Below are positions 1 through 6,584 of a stretch of DNA of 40,315 nucleotides, one piece after another; within the stretch, counting starts at the first letter, position 1, and each line of letters begins with the position of its first letter. This DNA is from Bacteroidaceae bacterium (GTDB taxonomy: Bacteria > Bacteroidota > Bacteroidia > Bacteroidales > Bacteroidaceae): positions 1 through 40,315 of the forward strand of contig JAFTRV010000100.1 in NCBI GenBank assembly GCA_017462065.1, in the 5' to 3' direction. The notes under the pieces are model-generated. The model saw only the letters and a program-made list of their open reading frames with translations. It was not told where the DNA came from and made no database searches. A program made the position numbers and the translations under genes.

Positions 1-20
1 AACGTATTTGTCTTTATTCA
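1..20 (-). CDS. 5' end of a leftward gene, possibly an IS4-type transposase (partial)
   Basis: Reading leftward from position 20 gives ATG and six further codons (MNKDKYV) before the window ends. A consensus Bacteroidetes promoter lies just upstream at 41-71, at the right distance for a short 5' UTR, which supports this ATG as a real start. From memory, several Bacteroides IS4-family transposases begin MNKDKYV or similar. Seven residues cannot establish this, so the identity is a guess. If it is a transposase, the right end of the IS should lie in the gene-free stretch up to about 150. Confidence 0.35.
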
Positions 21-40
21 TAACGGTCTGATTATGACCG

Positions 41-71
41 CAAAAGTAATTTCAAATCGTTGCGCATCAAA
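41..71 (-). promoter_or_regulatory. Bacteroidetes consensus promoter for the left-edge gene
   Basis: On the minus strand, TTTG (71-68) is followed by exactly 19 nt and then TACTTTTG (48-41). This matches the TTTG-N19-21-TAnnTTTG consensus at both elements. A 5-bp hairpin (CGGTC/GACCG, 24-40) lies between the promoter and the ATG at 20. Confidence 0.7.
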
Positions 72-213
72 AAACTTCGTAACAAATTAAATATCAATCA
101 TTTCAAAGAACTATTTCGATTTTTTAGTGGACACTTATGAAAATATATTGTTCATTTCGTTACATCAAAAACGGTTTCACGCTTGTTTAAACTCAAATGT
201 GATTTTTTTGTTA

Positions 214-221
214 TATTTTTG
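214..221 (+). promoter_or_regulatory. TAnnTTTG -7 element for the PLD lipoprotein gene
   Basis: TATTTTTG matches the Bacteroidetes -7 consensus. It lies inside the longest possible reading frame (TTG start at 183), so it argues against that start. Transcription would begin at about 226-228, which favours translation from ATG 243. No clear -33 element is seen. Confidence 0.5.
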
Positions 222-242
222 CATATGATGAATAGGTGCCCG

Positions 243-1493
243 ATGATTAGAAAAGTGCTTTTCTGCATACTTGCCGCAATAACTCTCCTGACATCGTGCA
301 AGAGTTTCAAGGCGATAGAACGAAGTGACTTCGAACGCTCCGACTCGGCATTCGTAAAGTATGTGAGAGAGGAGAAAATACCGCTCAGCGATAACAACAG
401 AGTGACCATGCTCGACGGGGCTCAGCAAAAGTTCGACAGCCTGTTCAATGACATAAGGAACGCCAAGCACCATGTGCATCTCGAATATTTCAATTTCCGT
501 TACGATTCTATAAACAATATACTGCTGCGTCTTTTGGCGGACAAAGCAAAGGAAGGGGTTGAGGTGCGTGCATTGTTCGATGCGTTCGGCAACCTCTCGA
601 ACGACCGGCCTTTAAGGCGAAAGGACCTTAAGGCAATACGTGCGACCGGAGTACAGATAGAGAAGTTCGACCCGTTTAATTTCCCCTGGATAAACCATGC
701 GTGGGCCCGTGACCACCGCAAGATTGTCGTCATCGACGGCGAGAAGGCATATATAGGCGGTATAAATGTCGCCGACTACTATATTGACGGGCTCGAAGGG
801 GTAGGAGAGTGGCGTGACATACATTCAAAGGTAGAGGGAGAAGCCGTGAACGACATTCAGGATATATTCATAGAGATGTGGAACAAGGAGACCAAAGAGA
901 ATATAGGAGGCAGTGAATATTTCTCCGAAGATACAGGCAAAGGAGAGGCCGAAATAGCAGTCGTGGACCGTTGGCCGCACCGCACGCCCCGACGGATAAG
1001 AGAGGCGTATGCTAATGCTATACATTCGGCAAAGGACAGCATAATTCTGGTAAATCCCTATTTTCTGCCCATGCCCATAATACGCAAGGCCATAGAGAAG
1101 GCTATCGACGACAGCGTGAAAGTCACAATCATCCTGTCGGAAAAGAGCGACGTGAAACTGATGCCCGACGGCGTGTGGCGCACAGGCTACAAACTAATGA
1201 AGAAAGGCGCTAAGGTTTATATGTACACCGGAGGCTTCAACCATGCCAAAGCAATGTGCATCGACGGGCAGTTCTGCACGGTGGGCTCTGCGAATTTCAA
1301 CAGCCGAAGCCTTAAGTATGACTATGAGACCAACATCTTCATCTTTGGCGAGAAAGAGACGGCAGAGCTCGAAGAGCTTTTGCGGAACGACATGCGGCAA
1401 AGCTATCTGCTGACCGAAGAGATATACAAGAAACGCAGTTGCTGGCGAAGATTCTGCGGCTGGCTGGCAGCGTTCCTTTCGCCGATACTTTGA
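243..1493 (+). CDS. Phospholipase D / cardiolipin synthase-like lipoprotein
   Basis: PLD superfamily enzyme with two HKD motifs. The first is HRKIVVID followed by an IGGIN block (H158), and the second is HAKAMCID followed by GSANFNSRS (H334). Paired HKD motifs form one active site for phosphatidyl transfer or phosphodiester hydrolysis, as in bacterial cardiolipin synthases. The start at 243 gives a typical lipoprotein signal (MIRKVLF...LLTSC, lipid-modified Cys at residue 19), so the protein is probably periplasmic and membrane anchored. ClsA-type synthases instead carry two N-terminal membrane helices, which are absent here. Upstream in-frame starts (225 and TTG 183) overlap or precede the promoter. 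A patatin-like phospholipase follows 86 bp downstream. Whether it makes cardiolipin or degrades lipid cannot be read from sequence. Confidence 0.88.
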   Translation: MIRKVLFCILAAITLLTSCKSFKAIERSDFERSDSAFVKYVREEKIPLSDNNRVTMLDGAQQKFDSLFNDIRNAKHHVHLEYFNFRYDSINNILLRLLADKAKEGVEVRALFDAFGNLSNDRPLRRKDLKAIRATGVQIEKFDPFNFPWINHAWARDHRKIVVIDGEKAYIGGINVADYYIDGLEGVGEWRDIHSKVEGEAVNDIQDIFIEMWNKETKENIGGSEYFSEDTGKGEAEIAVVDRWPHRTPRRIREAYANAIHSAKDSIILVNPYFLPMPIIRKAIEKAIDDSVKVTIILSEKSDVKLMPDGVWRTGYKLMKKGAKVYMYTGGFNHAKAMCIDGQFCTVGSANFNSRSLKYDYETNIFIFGEKETAELEELLRNDMRQSYLLTEEIYKKRSCWRRFCGWLAAFLSPIL

Positions 1494-1566
1494 CCGGGCT
1501 TCGAAAACAGAAAACAGGGCTTGCATAAAATACTAAGAGCAGGCACTGCCGGTCAGGAATATTTGT

Positions 1567-1574
1567 TAAATTTG
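1567..1574 (+). promoter_or_regulatory. TAnnTTTG element immediately before the patatin gene
   Basis: TAAATTTG ends only 5 nt before the ATG at 1580. If used, the mRNA would have almost no 5' leader. No -33 TTG at the expected distance. Confidence 0.45.
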
Positions 1575-1579
1575 CAACC

Positions 1580-2440
1580 ATGAACAATAGAACAATCGAC
1601 ATAACAGAGAATTCAGGCCTCATACTCGAAGGAGGCGGCATGCGAGGCATCTTCACAATCGGCGTCCTCGACAACTTTATGGACAGAGGCATCCGTTTCC
1701 CGTATGTCATCGGCGTCAGCGCCGGAGCATGCAACGCCTTGTCATACATGTCGGGGCAACGGGGACGAGCCAAGTTCTCGAACATCGACATGCTCGACAA
1801 ATATCATTTCATAGGCCTGAAACACCTTATAACAAAAGGCAACATAATGGATTTTGACCTTCTTTTCCATAAGTTGCCCGAAGAGATATACCCATATAAT
1901 TACGATGCATTGGCACGTACGACCGAGACGCTCGAGATTGTTACCACAAGCTGCCTTACAGGCAAAGCATGCTATTTTACTGAAAAAGAGAATCCCAAGC
2001 GGGTCATCGACCTTGTCAAGGCGTCGAGCAGCCTTCCCTTTGTATGTCCGATATCATACGTGGACGGAGAGCCAATGCTCGACGGCGGCATTGCCGACTC
2101 GATACCTATAGAGAGAGCCATATCGAAGGGCTGCAGCAGCAATGTCGTAGTGCTGACACGCAACAAAGGATACCGCAAGCCGACGAGAAGCACAAAGGTG
2201 CCGTTCATGTTCTATCGCAAGTACCCCAATATAAAAGAGGCTATCAGGCGACGCAACATGATATATAACCATGAGATTGAACTGGTGGAAAGCCTTGAGG
2301 CGCAAGGGCTGATAACTGTCATCCGCCCCGAAAAGCCGCTTGAGGTAGGGCGTATGGAGCGTGACACGAAGAAATTACTTGCCCTTTACGAAGAGGGGTA
2401 CAACAGCGCTGCCAAGTTAGAATTCAATAAACGCCCTTAA
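1580..2440 (+). CDS. Patatin-like phospholipase family protein
   Basis: Single-domain patatin/RssA-type serine lipase of 286 aa. The oxyanion-hole loop GGGMRG is at residues 18-23. The nucleophile elbow GVSAG has Ser47, and the DGG motif has Asp168, giving the Ser-Asp dyad of the family. No signal peptide or membrane segment is visible, so it is probably cytoplasmic or peripherally membrane-bound, as for RssA/YjjU-type proteins. The substrate is presumably a membrane phospholipid or acyl ester (family inference). It lies 86 bp after another lipid-acting gene. Its last 4 nt overlap the natural 3' end of the convergent tRNA-dihydrouridine synthase frame. Confidence 0.88.
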   Translation: MNNRTIDITENSGLILEGGGMRGIFTIGVLDNFMDRGIRFPYVIGVSAGACNALSYMSGQRGRAKFSNIDMLDKYHFIGLKHLITKGNIMDFDLLFHKLPEEIYPYNYDALARTTETLEIVTTSCLTGKACYFTEKENPKRVIDLVKASSSLPFVCPISYVDGEPMLDGGIADSIPIERAISKGCSSNVVVLTRNKGYRKPTRSTKVPFMFYRKYPNIKEAIRRRNMIYNHEIELVESLEAQGLITVIRPEKPLEVGRMERDTKKLLALYEEGYNSAAKLEFNKRP

Positions 2441-2544
2441 TATTCCGCAAGAGCGTTGTTTACCGCATGCATGTACTTCTCGATAGTCGAAGCCTTCAGT
2501 ATTGCCTTTTTGTTACGTTTGAGCATGCCGGGAAGCAGGTATTC
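2437..2544 (-). pseudogene. 3' remnant of the tRNA-dihydrouridine synthase gene, beyond an in-frame TGA
   Basis: Directly after the TGA stop of the dihydrouridine synthase (complement of 2545-2547), the same frame stays open for 35 codons. It begins EYLLPGMLKRNKK and ends NNALAEY before a TAA at 2439-2437. The sequence reads as a natural helical C-terminus of the protein. Replacing TGA by TGG would give KPYWEYLLPG and a 309-aa protein of normal family length. This is best read as a nonsense mutation that cuts off the last 36 residues. Confidence 0.75.
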
Positions 2545-3366
2545 TCAGTAAGGCTTTAACTTACTGAGGAACTGAGTGTTGCCCTGCAAACGTTGAACCA
2601 TTACATCATATATTTCGTCGTGCATTTTCCGCACTAACGCCGCAAGTTCTTTGTTTCCCAGCTCCTTGCCGTTCATATACTCAATGCCAAGCGCAGGGTT
2701 GGCAAGCAAGCCTCTTCCAAGCATGATGCCGTCGAGGCATGGAAAATCATTCTCGATACGCTTTATATCGCTTAAGGAGAGCAGGTCACCGTTATAGACT
2801 ACAGGATGCAGACATTCGTTGTAGAACTCGCTAAAAGCCTCAATATCAACAGTTCCCTTGTATTGTTGAACGCCAAGCCGAGGATGCATCGTGACATGCG
2901 ACAAAGGGGTTTCGTTGATTACCGGCAACAGATTTTTCCATTCATTTTTGTCGCTCCAGCCCAATCGCATCTTCAAAGAAAATACAATGTCACTGTTCAG
3001 CCTTACCTCATTCATTATTTCGGCAACATGTTCAGGGTAGGGGAGAATGCCCGCTCCACACCTGCGGCGTGCCTGGAGAGGAAAAGGACAGCCCATATTT
3101 ATATCGACCCTTTCGTAGCCTTCCCGGCGTATAAGGTCGAGCAGGCGAGCCATCTCATTCTTGTCGGCCACAATTATCTGCGGCACAAGTCTTTTGGCTG
3201 AATTGTTCTTGCGTTCAACATCACGAATGTCCTTGCTGCGGATTTCGCCATGCTCATAACGCAGAAAAGGCGTGAAATAACAGTCAATTCCGCCAAACAC
3301 CCGGCTGTGGACATTACGCCACACAGCCTCGGTGAATCCCTGTAACGGTGCCGAATAGATATTCAT
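2545..3366 (-). CDS. dus: tRNA-dihydrouridine synthase, C-terminally truncated by nonsense codon
   Basis: FMN-dependent tRNA-dihydrouridine synthase, which reduces specific uridines in tRNA D-loops with NADPH. The N-terminus MNIYSAPLQGFTEAVWR and the catalytic segment DINMGCPFP (active-site Cys) followed by CGAGILPYP are characteristic. So are SLKMRLGW, VTMHPR (phosphate/FMN-site His), VVYNGD and GIMLGRGLL along the TIM barrel. The start at 3366 is chosen because it begins the family motif and sits 18 nt downstream of a perfect promoter; the upstream in-frame ATG at 3414 lies in the -33 region. An in-frame TGA ends the frame at 273 aa, whereas the continuing frame would give 309 aa. The missing part belongs to the C-terminal helical tRNA-binding domain, so activity may be reduced or lost. 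Confidence 0.85.
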   Translation of the reverse strand: MNIYSAPLQGFTEAVWRNVHSRVFGGIDCYFTPFLRYEHGEIRSKDIRDVERKNNSAKRLVPQIIVADKNEMARLLDLIRREGYERVDINMGCPFPLQARRRCGAGILPYPEHVAEIMNEVRLNSDIVFSLKMRLGWSDKNEWKNLLPVINETPLSHVTMHPRLGVQQYKGTVDIEAFSEFYNECLHPVVYNGDLLSLSDIKRIENDFPCLDGIMLGRGLLANPALGIEYMNGKELGNKELAALVRKMHDEIYDVMVQRLQGNTQFLSKLKPY

Positions 3367-3384
3367 GCTAAATGCTTGTTTATG

Positions 3385-3415
3385 CGAAAGTAGGAATTTC
3401 AGCTCTAAAAACAAA
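3385..3415 (-). promoter_or_regulatory. Consensus promoter of the dihydrouridine synthase gene
   Basis: On the minus strand, TTTG (3415-3412), exactly 19 nt, then TACTTTCG (3392-3385), the common TTCG variant of the -7 element. It supports the start codon at 3366. Confidence 0.65.
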
Positions 3416-3455
3416 GCTGTGAAAACATTATATTCTCTTTAACGTAATATGTATG

Positions 3456-3860
3456 TTCAAAATTCCCCAATTTTCCACCAACTACACACAAGAGTGCAAA
3501 TCTCAAATTCATATTAAAACATAAGACAAAGTTTATTATGTTTATGTTTATTTCTATTTCTTCACAAATTCCGAAATTTCCTGCCAATTACACAGAAGAG
3601 TGCAAATCTCAAAATCATATTAAACATAAGACAAAGTTTATTATGTTTATGTTTATTTCTAATTCTTCACAAATTCCGAAATTTCCAGCCAATTACACAG
3701 TAGAGTGCAAATCTCAAAATCGTATTAAACATAAGACAAAGTTTATTATGTTTATTATGTTTATGTTTATTTCTATTTCTTCACAAATTCCGAAATTTCC
3801 AGCCAATTACACAGAAGAGTGCAAATCTTAAAATCATATTAAACATAATATTTATTATCA
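3456..3860. repeat. 105-bp tandem repeat, about 3.9 copies
   Basis: Four consecutive units begin with TTCACAAATTCC or close variants at 3456, 3561, 3666 and 3780. The first two units are exactly 105 bp. The third is 114 bp through a 9-bp internal duplication (TTTATTATG). The fourth is partial and decays after about 3847. Copies 2-4 are nearly identical; the first is more diverged. Unit length and insertion are both multiples of three. A plus-strand frame (3538-3831) therefore stays open across the array and encodes a 35-residue repeat, but its composition does not resemble a real protein and no promoter points at it. I regard the array as an intergenic minisatellite. Confidence 0.9.
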
Positions 3861-3973
3861 TTCAAAAGTGCCGTATCAATACGATAGTGTGCTTTGGGCT
3901 TATTTTGGGCTGTTTTTAATGTTTTACTCTGCAGTTAATTACCTTATATAATACGTAATTAGGAAAAAAGTCG

Positions 3974-3981
3974 TAAATTTG
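3974..3981 (+). promoter_or_regulatory. TAnnTTTG -7 element of the aminotransferase gene
   Basis: TAAATTTG lies 30 nt before the ATG at 4012, leaving a leader of about 25 nt. No matching -33 element is seen. Confidence 0.5.
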
Positions 3982-4011
3982 CAGTCAAATTTTAAAAACT
4001 GAACAATTATT

Positions 4012-5214
4012 ATGCCCAACCTTTCAGAAAGAGCCATTCTTATGCCTTCATCGCCAATTCGCAAATTGGCGCCATTCGCTAATGCGGCTAAGGCACGTGG
4101 CTTGAAAGTTTATCATTTGAATATCGGCCAGCCCGATTTGAATTCTCCCGAGGTCGCTCTTGAGGCGATAAAGAAATTCGACAAGAAAATTCTTGAATAC
4201 AGCCCGAGCGACGGCTTTCTCTCTTTGCGTGAAAAATTGGTCGGATATTACGACCAGTACCAGATAAAGCTCACTCCCGATGACATTATCGTTACGTCAG
4301 GCGGCTCAGAGGCTGTGCTTTTCGCATTCCTCACATGCCTTAATCCAGGCGACGAAATCATTGTTCCGGAGCCGGCATACGCCAACTATATGGCTTTTGC
4401 GATATCTGCAGGCGCTGTAATACGCCCGATTCGTTCCACAATCGACGAATCGTTCGCATTGCCTCCTATGGAGCGTTTCGAAGAACTGATTAATGAGCGT
4501 ACACGAGGTATTCTCATCTGTAACCCGAACAACCCAACGGGCTACCTTTACACTCGCAACGAAATGAACAGAATTCGTGACCTTGTAAAGAAATACAACC
4601 TGTTCTTGTTCTCGGACGAGGTTTACCGTGAATTCATCTACACAGGCTCGCCTTATATTTCGGCATGCCACCTCGACGGCATTGAGGACAATGTTGTGCT
4701 AATCGACTCTGTTTCAAAGCGTTATTCAGAGTGCGGCATTCGTATTGGTGCCCTAATCACCAAGAATGTCGCTGTACGTCAAGCAGTTATGAAGTTCTGC
4801 CAGGCACGTTTGAGCCCTCCTCTTTTGGGACAGGTTGTCGCCGAGGCGTCAATTGACGCGCCACGCTCATACGCAATTAACACATACGAGCAGTATATCG
4901 AAAGACGCAACTGTCTGATAGACGAGCTCAACAAGTTGCCGGGGGTCTACTCCCCTATCCCTATGGGCGCATTCTACACGGTGGCAAGGCTCCCTATCGA
5001 TGACAGCGACAAGTTCTGCGAATGGTGCCTGACAGACTTTGAGTACGAAGGCGAGACAATAATGATGGCTCCGGCATCGGGTTTCTACAGCGAGGAGGGA
5101 TACGGCAAGAACGAAGTGCGTATCGCCTACGCTATTGACAAGCAAGACCTTAAGCGAGCTATATTCCTGCTTGGCAAGGCTTTGGAGCAATACCCAGGAC
5201 GAGTTGAATTGTAA
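4012..5214 (+). CDS. Pyridoxal-phosphate-dependent class I/II aminotransferase
   Basis: Fold-type I PLP enzyme of 400 aa. Visible marks are the N-terminal substrate segment HLNIGQPD and the cofactor-contacting TSGGSEAV. NPNNPTGYLYT, SDEVYREF and the Schiff-base lysine K236 in SVSKRYSECGIRIG follow. The organisation is that of the aspartate/aromatic/alanine aminotransferase group, which transfers an amino group from an amino acid to a 2-oxoacid in the cytoplasm. The exact substrate cannot be assigned. It stands alone with its own promoter and a strong bidirectional terminator, so it is probably monocistronic. No biosynthetic neighbour points to a pathway. Confidence 0.9.
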   Translation: MPNLSERAILMPSSPIRKLAPFANAAKARGLKVYHLNIGQPDLNSPEVALEAIKKFDKKILEYSPSDGFLSLREKLVGYYDQYQIKLTPDDIIVTSGGSEAVLFAFLTCLNPGDEIIVPEPAYANYMAFAISAGAVIRPIRSTIDESFALPPMERFEELINERTRGILICNPNNPTGYLYTRNEMNRIRDLVKKYNLFLFSDEVYREFIYTGSPYISACHLDGIEDNVVLIDSVSKRYSECGIRIGALITKNVAVRQAVMKFCQARLSPPLLGQVVAEASIDAPRSYAINTYEQYIERRNCLIDELNKLPGVYSPIPMGAFYTVARLPIDDSDKFCEWCLTDFEYEGETIMMAPASGFYSEEGYGKNEVRIAYAIDKQDLKRAIFLLGKALEQYPGRVEL

Positions 5215-5230
5215 TCTCTCCCGTTAAGAT

Positions 5231-5272
5231 ACAATCAAAAATGGCAGCCGTTTGGCTGCCATTTTTGATTGT
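5231..5272. terminator. Bidirectional intrinsic terminator, 19-bp perfect stem
   Basis: ACAATCAAAAATGGCAGCC, the loop GTTT, and the perfect reverse complement. The A/T-rich outer arms give a U-run in both directions, ending the rightward aminotransferase transcript and the leftward gyrA-TPR transcript. Confidence 0.9.
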
Positions 5273-5289
5273 ATTATATTCTCTGTCAA

Positions 5290-6561
5290 TTAATAACCGA
5301 GTGACTTCTGCAACTCTTCAATCTCTTTGAGCTTGTCAGTCATGTTCAGGTTATAGTAGCAGTTTGTAAGGTTCGCAAGCCACAAGTCATACTTTTCGGG
5401 CTGCTGCTGACGCAGTTTCTCAAGAAGAGGAAGCGCCTTGTTATAATAGCCGTTAAGAATCTCCTTGTCCTTTGCTATCTTCTTTTTGTCTGTAACCTTC
5501 GTAGAAGCCTGAGCAGCGCTGTATTCCTGAGCCTTTATCAAGTAGCAACGGCTGAGGTTTGAAAGAGCCGACTCATAGTTAGGATCAATCTCGAGAGTCT
5601 TCTCGTACCACTCTGTCGCAGTGTCGATATCCTGCTTCTGGTGAGCGATATAACCCTTAAGGTATACGAACAAAGGATCGCTCGGGTTTGACTGAATGAG
5701 CTCGTCAGCAAGAGCGTTCAGCTTGTCGCTCTCGTTTCTGTTGTCATAGTACTGGATAAGAGACTGGTAGAAGTATGCGTCTTCGGGGAACTTCTTTACG
5801 CCCTCGAGACAGTCATTTAGCCATGTCGCTGTATCGCCGAGTTCCAAGTGAGCGACAGCCTTGTAACGGAAAGCCGAGGGTGCCATCTGAGGATTAGAGA
5901 GAGCCATATCAACGTGTGTCAATACCTTCTCATAGTCTTTCAGCTGCATGCCGCTAAGCGCCATGTTGTAAGCGGCTACAGGAACATTCACTGTATCCTT
6001 AGGCATCATGCCGGCCTTGTAAAGCTTGTCGGAAGCATCGATGAACATCTTGAAAAGGTCGTATGACTTAGCATAGTCCTCTTCGCCATAGAAATATGCG
6101 CCCGCATTGTAGAACTGTCCGAACTCCTGAGCATATGTAGTGATAAGGAATTCGTTGTACTTAGGCTTTATTCTGCCCTTAGCGTCCGGCATGTTGTCGT
6201 ACAGCTCAAGTTTCTCAAGCTCCGAGCCGAGGTCAAGGGTATAAGTATAAAGGCGTGTCTCGTCAAAAGCGGCGCCTTCGGCACGTTTGCGGTTCTCAGC
6301 GTCAATAGCGGCTTTTCTTGCGCTTGCTGTCACAAACCACACATAAGGGTTCTTGTTCACTAAGGGGCTGTTCACAACCTCTTTCATTGAGTTTACTGCA
6401 GAAACAGGATCGGCAAGAAGATTAACCTCAGCATCGTTAGCGATGTTCATCAACGCCTTAATCTGTCTCTTCTGCTGTTTCAACTCCTCTTTTGTAAGTT
6501 CCTGTCCAAATGCGAATGTCGCGGCAAGAACAAAAGCGATAGACATTACGATTTTTTTCAT
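5290..6561 (-). CDS. Exported tetratricopeptide-repeat protein
   Basis: 423 aa with an N-terminal signal peptide (MKKIVMSIAFVLAATFAFGQ) and a wholly helical remainder. Several TPR-like helix pairs are visible, the clearest being the repeat with PLFVYLKGYIAHQKQDIDTA and EKTLEIDPNYESALSNLSR. It is therefore probably a periplasmic or envelope-associated scaffold, with unknown partners. It starts 23 nt after the gyrA stop and shares the terminator at 5231-5272, so the two are probably cotranscribed. I recall TPR genes beside gyrA in other Bacteroidales, but no function follows from this. Confidence 0.8.
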   Translation of the reverse strand: MKKIVMSIAFVLAATFAFGQELTKEELKQQKRQIKALMNIANDAEVNLLADPVSAVNSMKEVVNSPLVNKNPYVWFVTASARKAAIDAENRKRAEGAAFDETRLYTYTLDLGSELEKLELYDNMPDAKGRIKPKYNEFLITTYAQEFGQFYNAGAYFYGEEDYAKSYDLFKMFIDASDKLYKAGMMPKDTVNVPVAAYNMALSGMQLKDYEKVLTHVDMALSNPQMAPSAFRYKAVAHLELGDTATWLNDCLEGVKKFPEDAYFYQSLIQYYDNRNESDKLNALADELIQSNPSDPLFVYLKGYIAHQKQDIDTATEWYEKTLEIDPNYESALSNLSRCYLIKAQEYSAAQASTKVTDKKKIAKDKEILNGYYNKALPLLEKLRQQQPEKYDLWLANLTNCYYNLNMTDKLKEIEELQKSLGY

Positions 6562-6584
6562 ATCAGTATGGTTTAAGTTATTGA

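Larger units (their letters stand above)
3416..4011. other. Gene-free intergenic region
   Basis: This 596-nt AT-rich stretch lies between the divergent dus and aminotransferase genes. It contains the 105-bp tandem repeat (3456-3860) and, at its right end, the aminotransferase promoter. I see no credible coding sequence or known RNA in the remaining 110-150 nt. Confidence 0.6.

Noticed and set aside
183..242. TTG start at 183 for the PLD gene
   Set aside because: It lies upstream of the -7 element (214-221), and only the start at 243 gives a proper lipoprotein signal peptide.
3538..3831. 97-aa repetitive frame in the tandem repeat
   Set aside because: It stays open only because the unit is a multiple of three. 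Composition is biased by AT-rich DNA, no promoter points to it, and it has no recognised domain.
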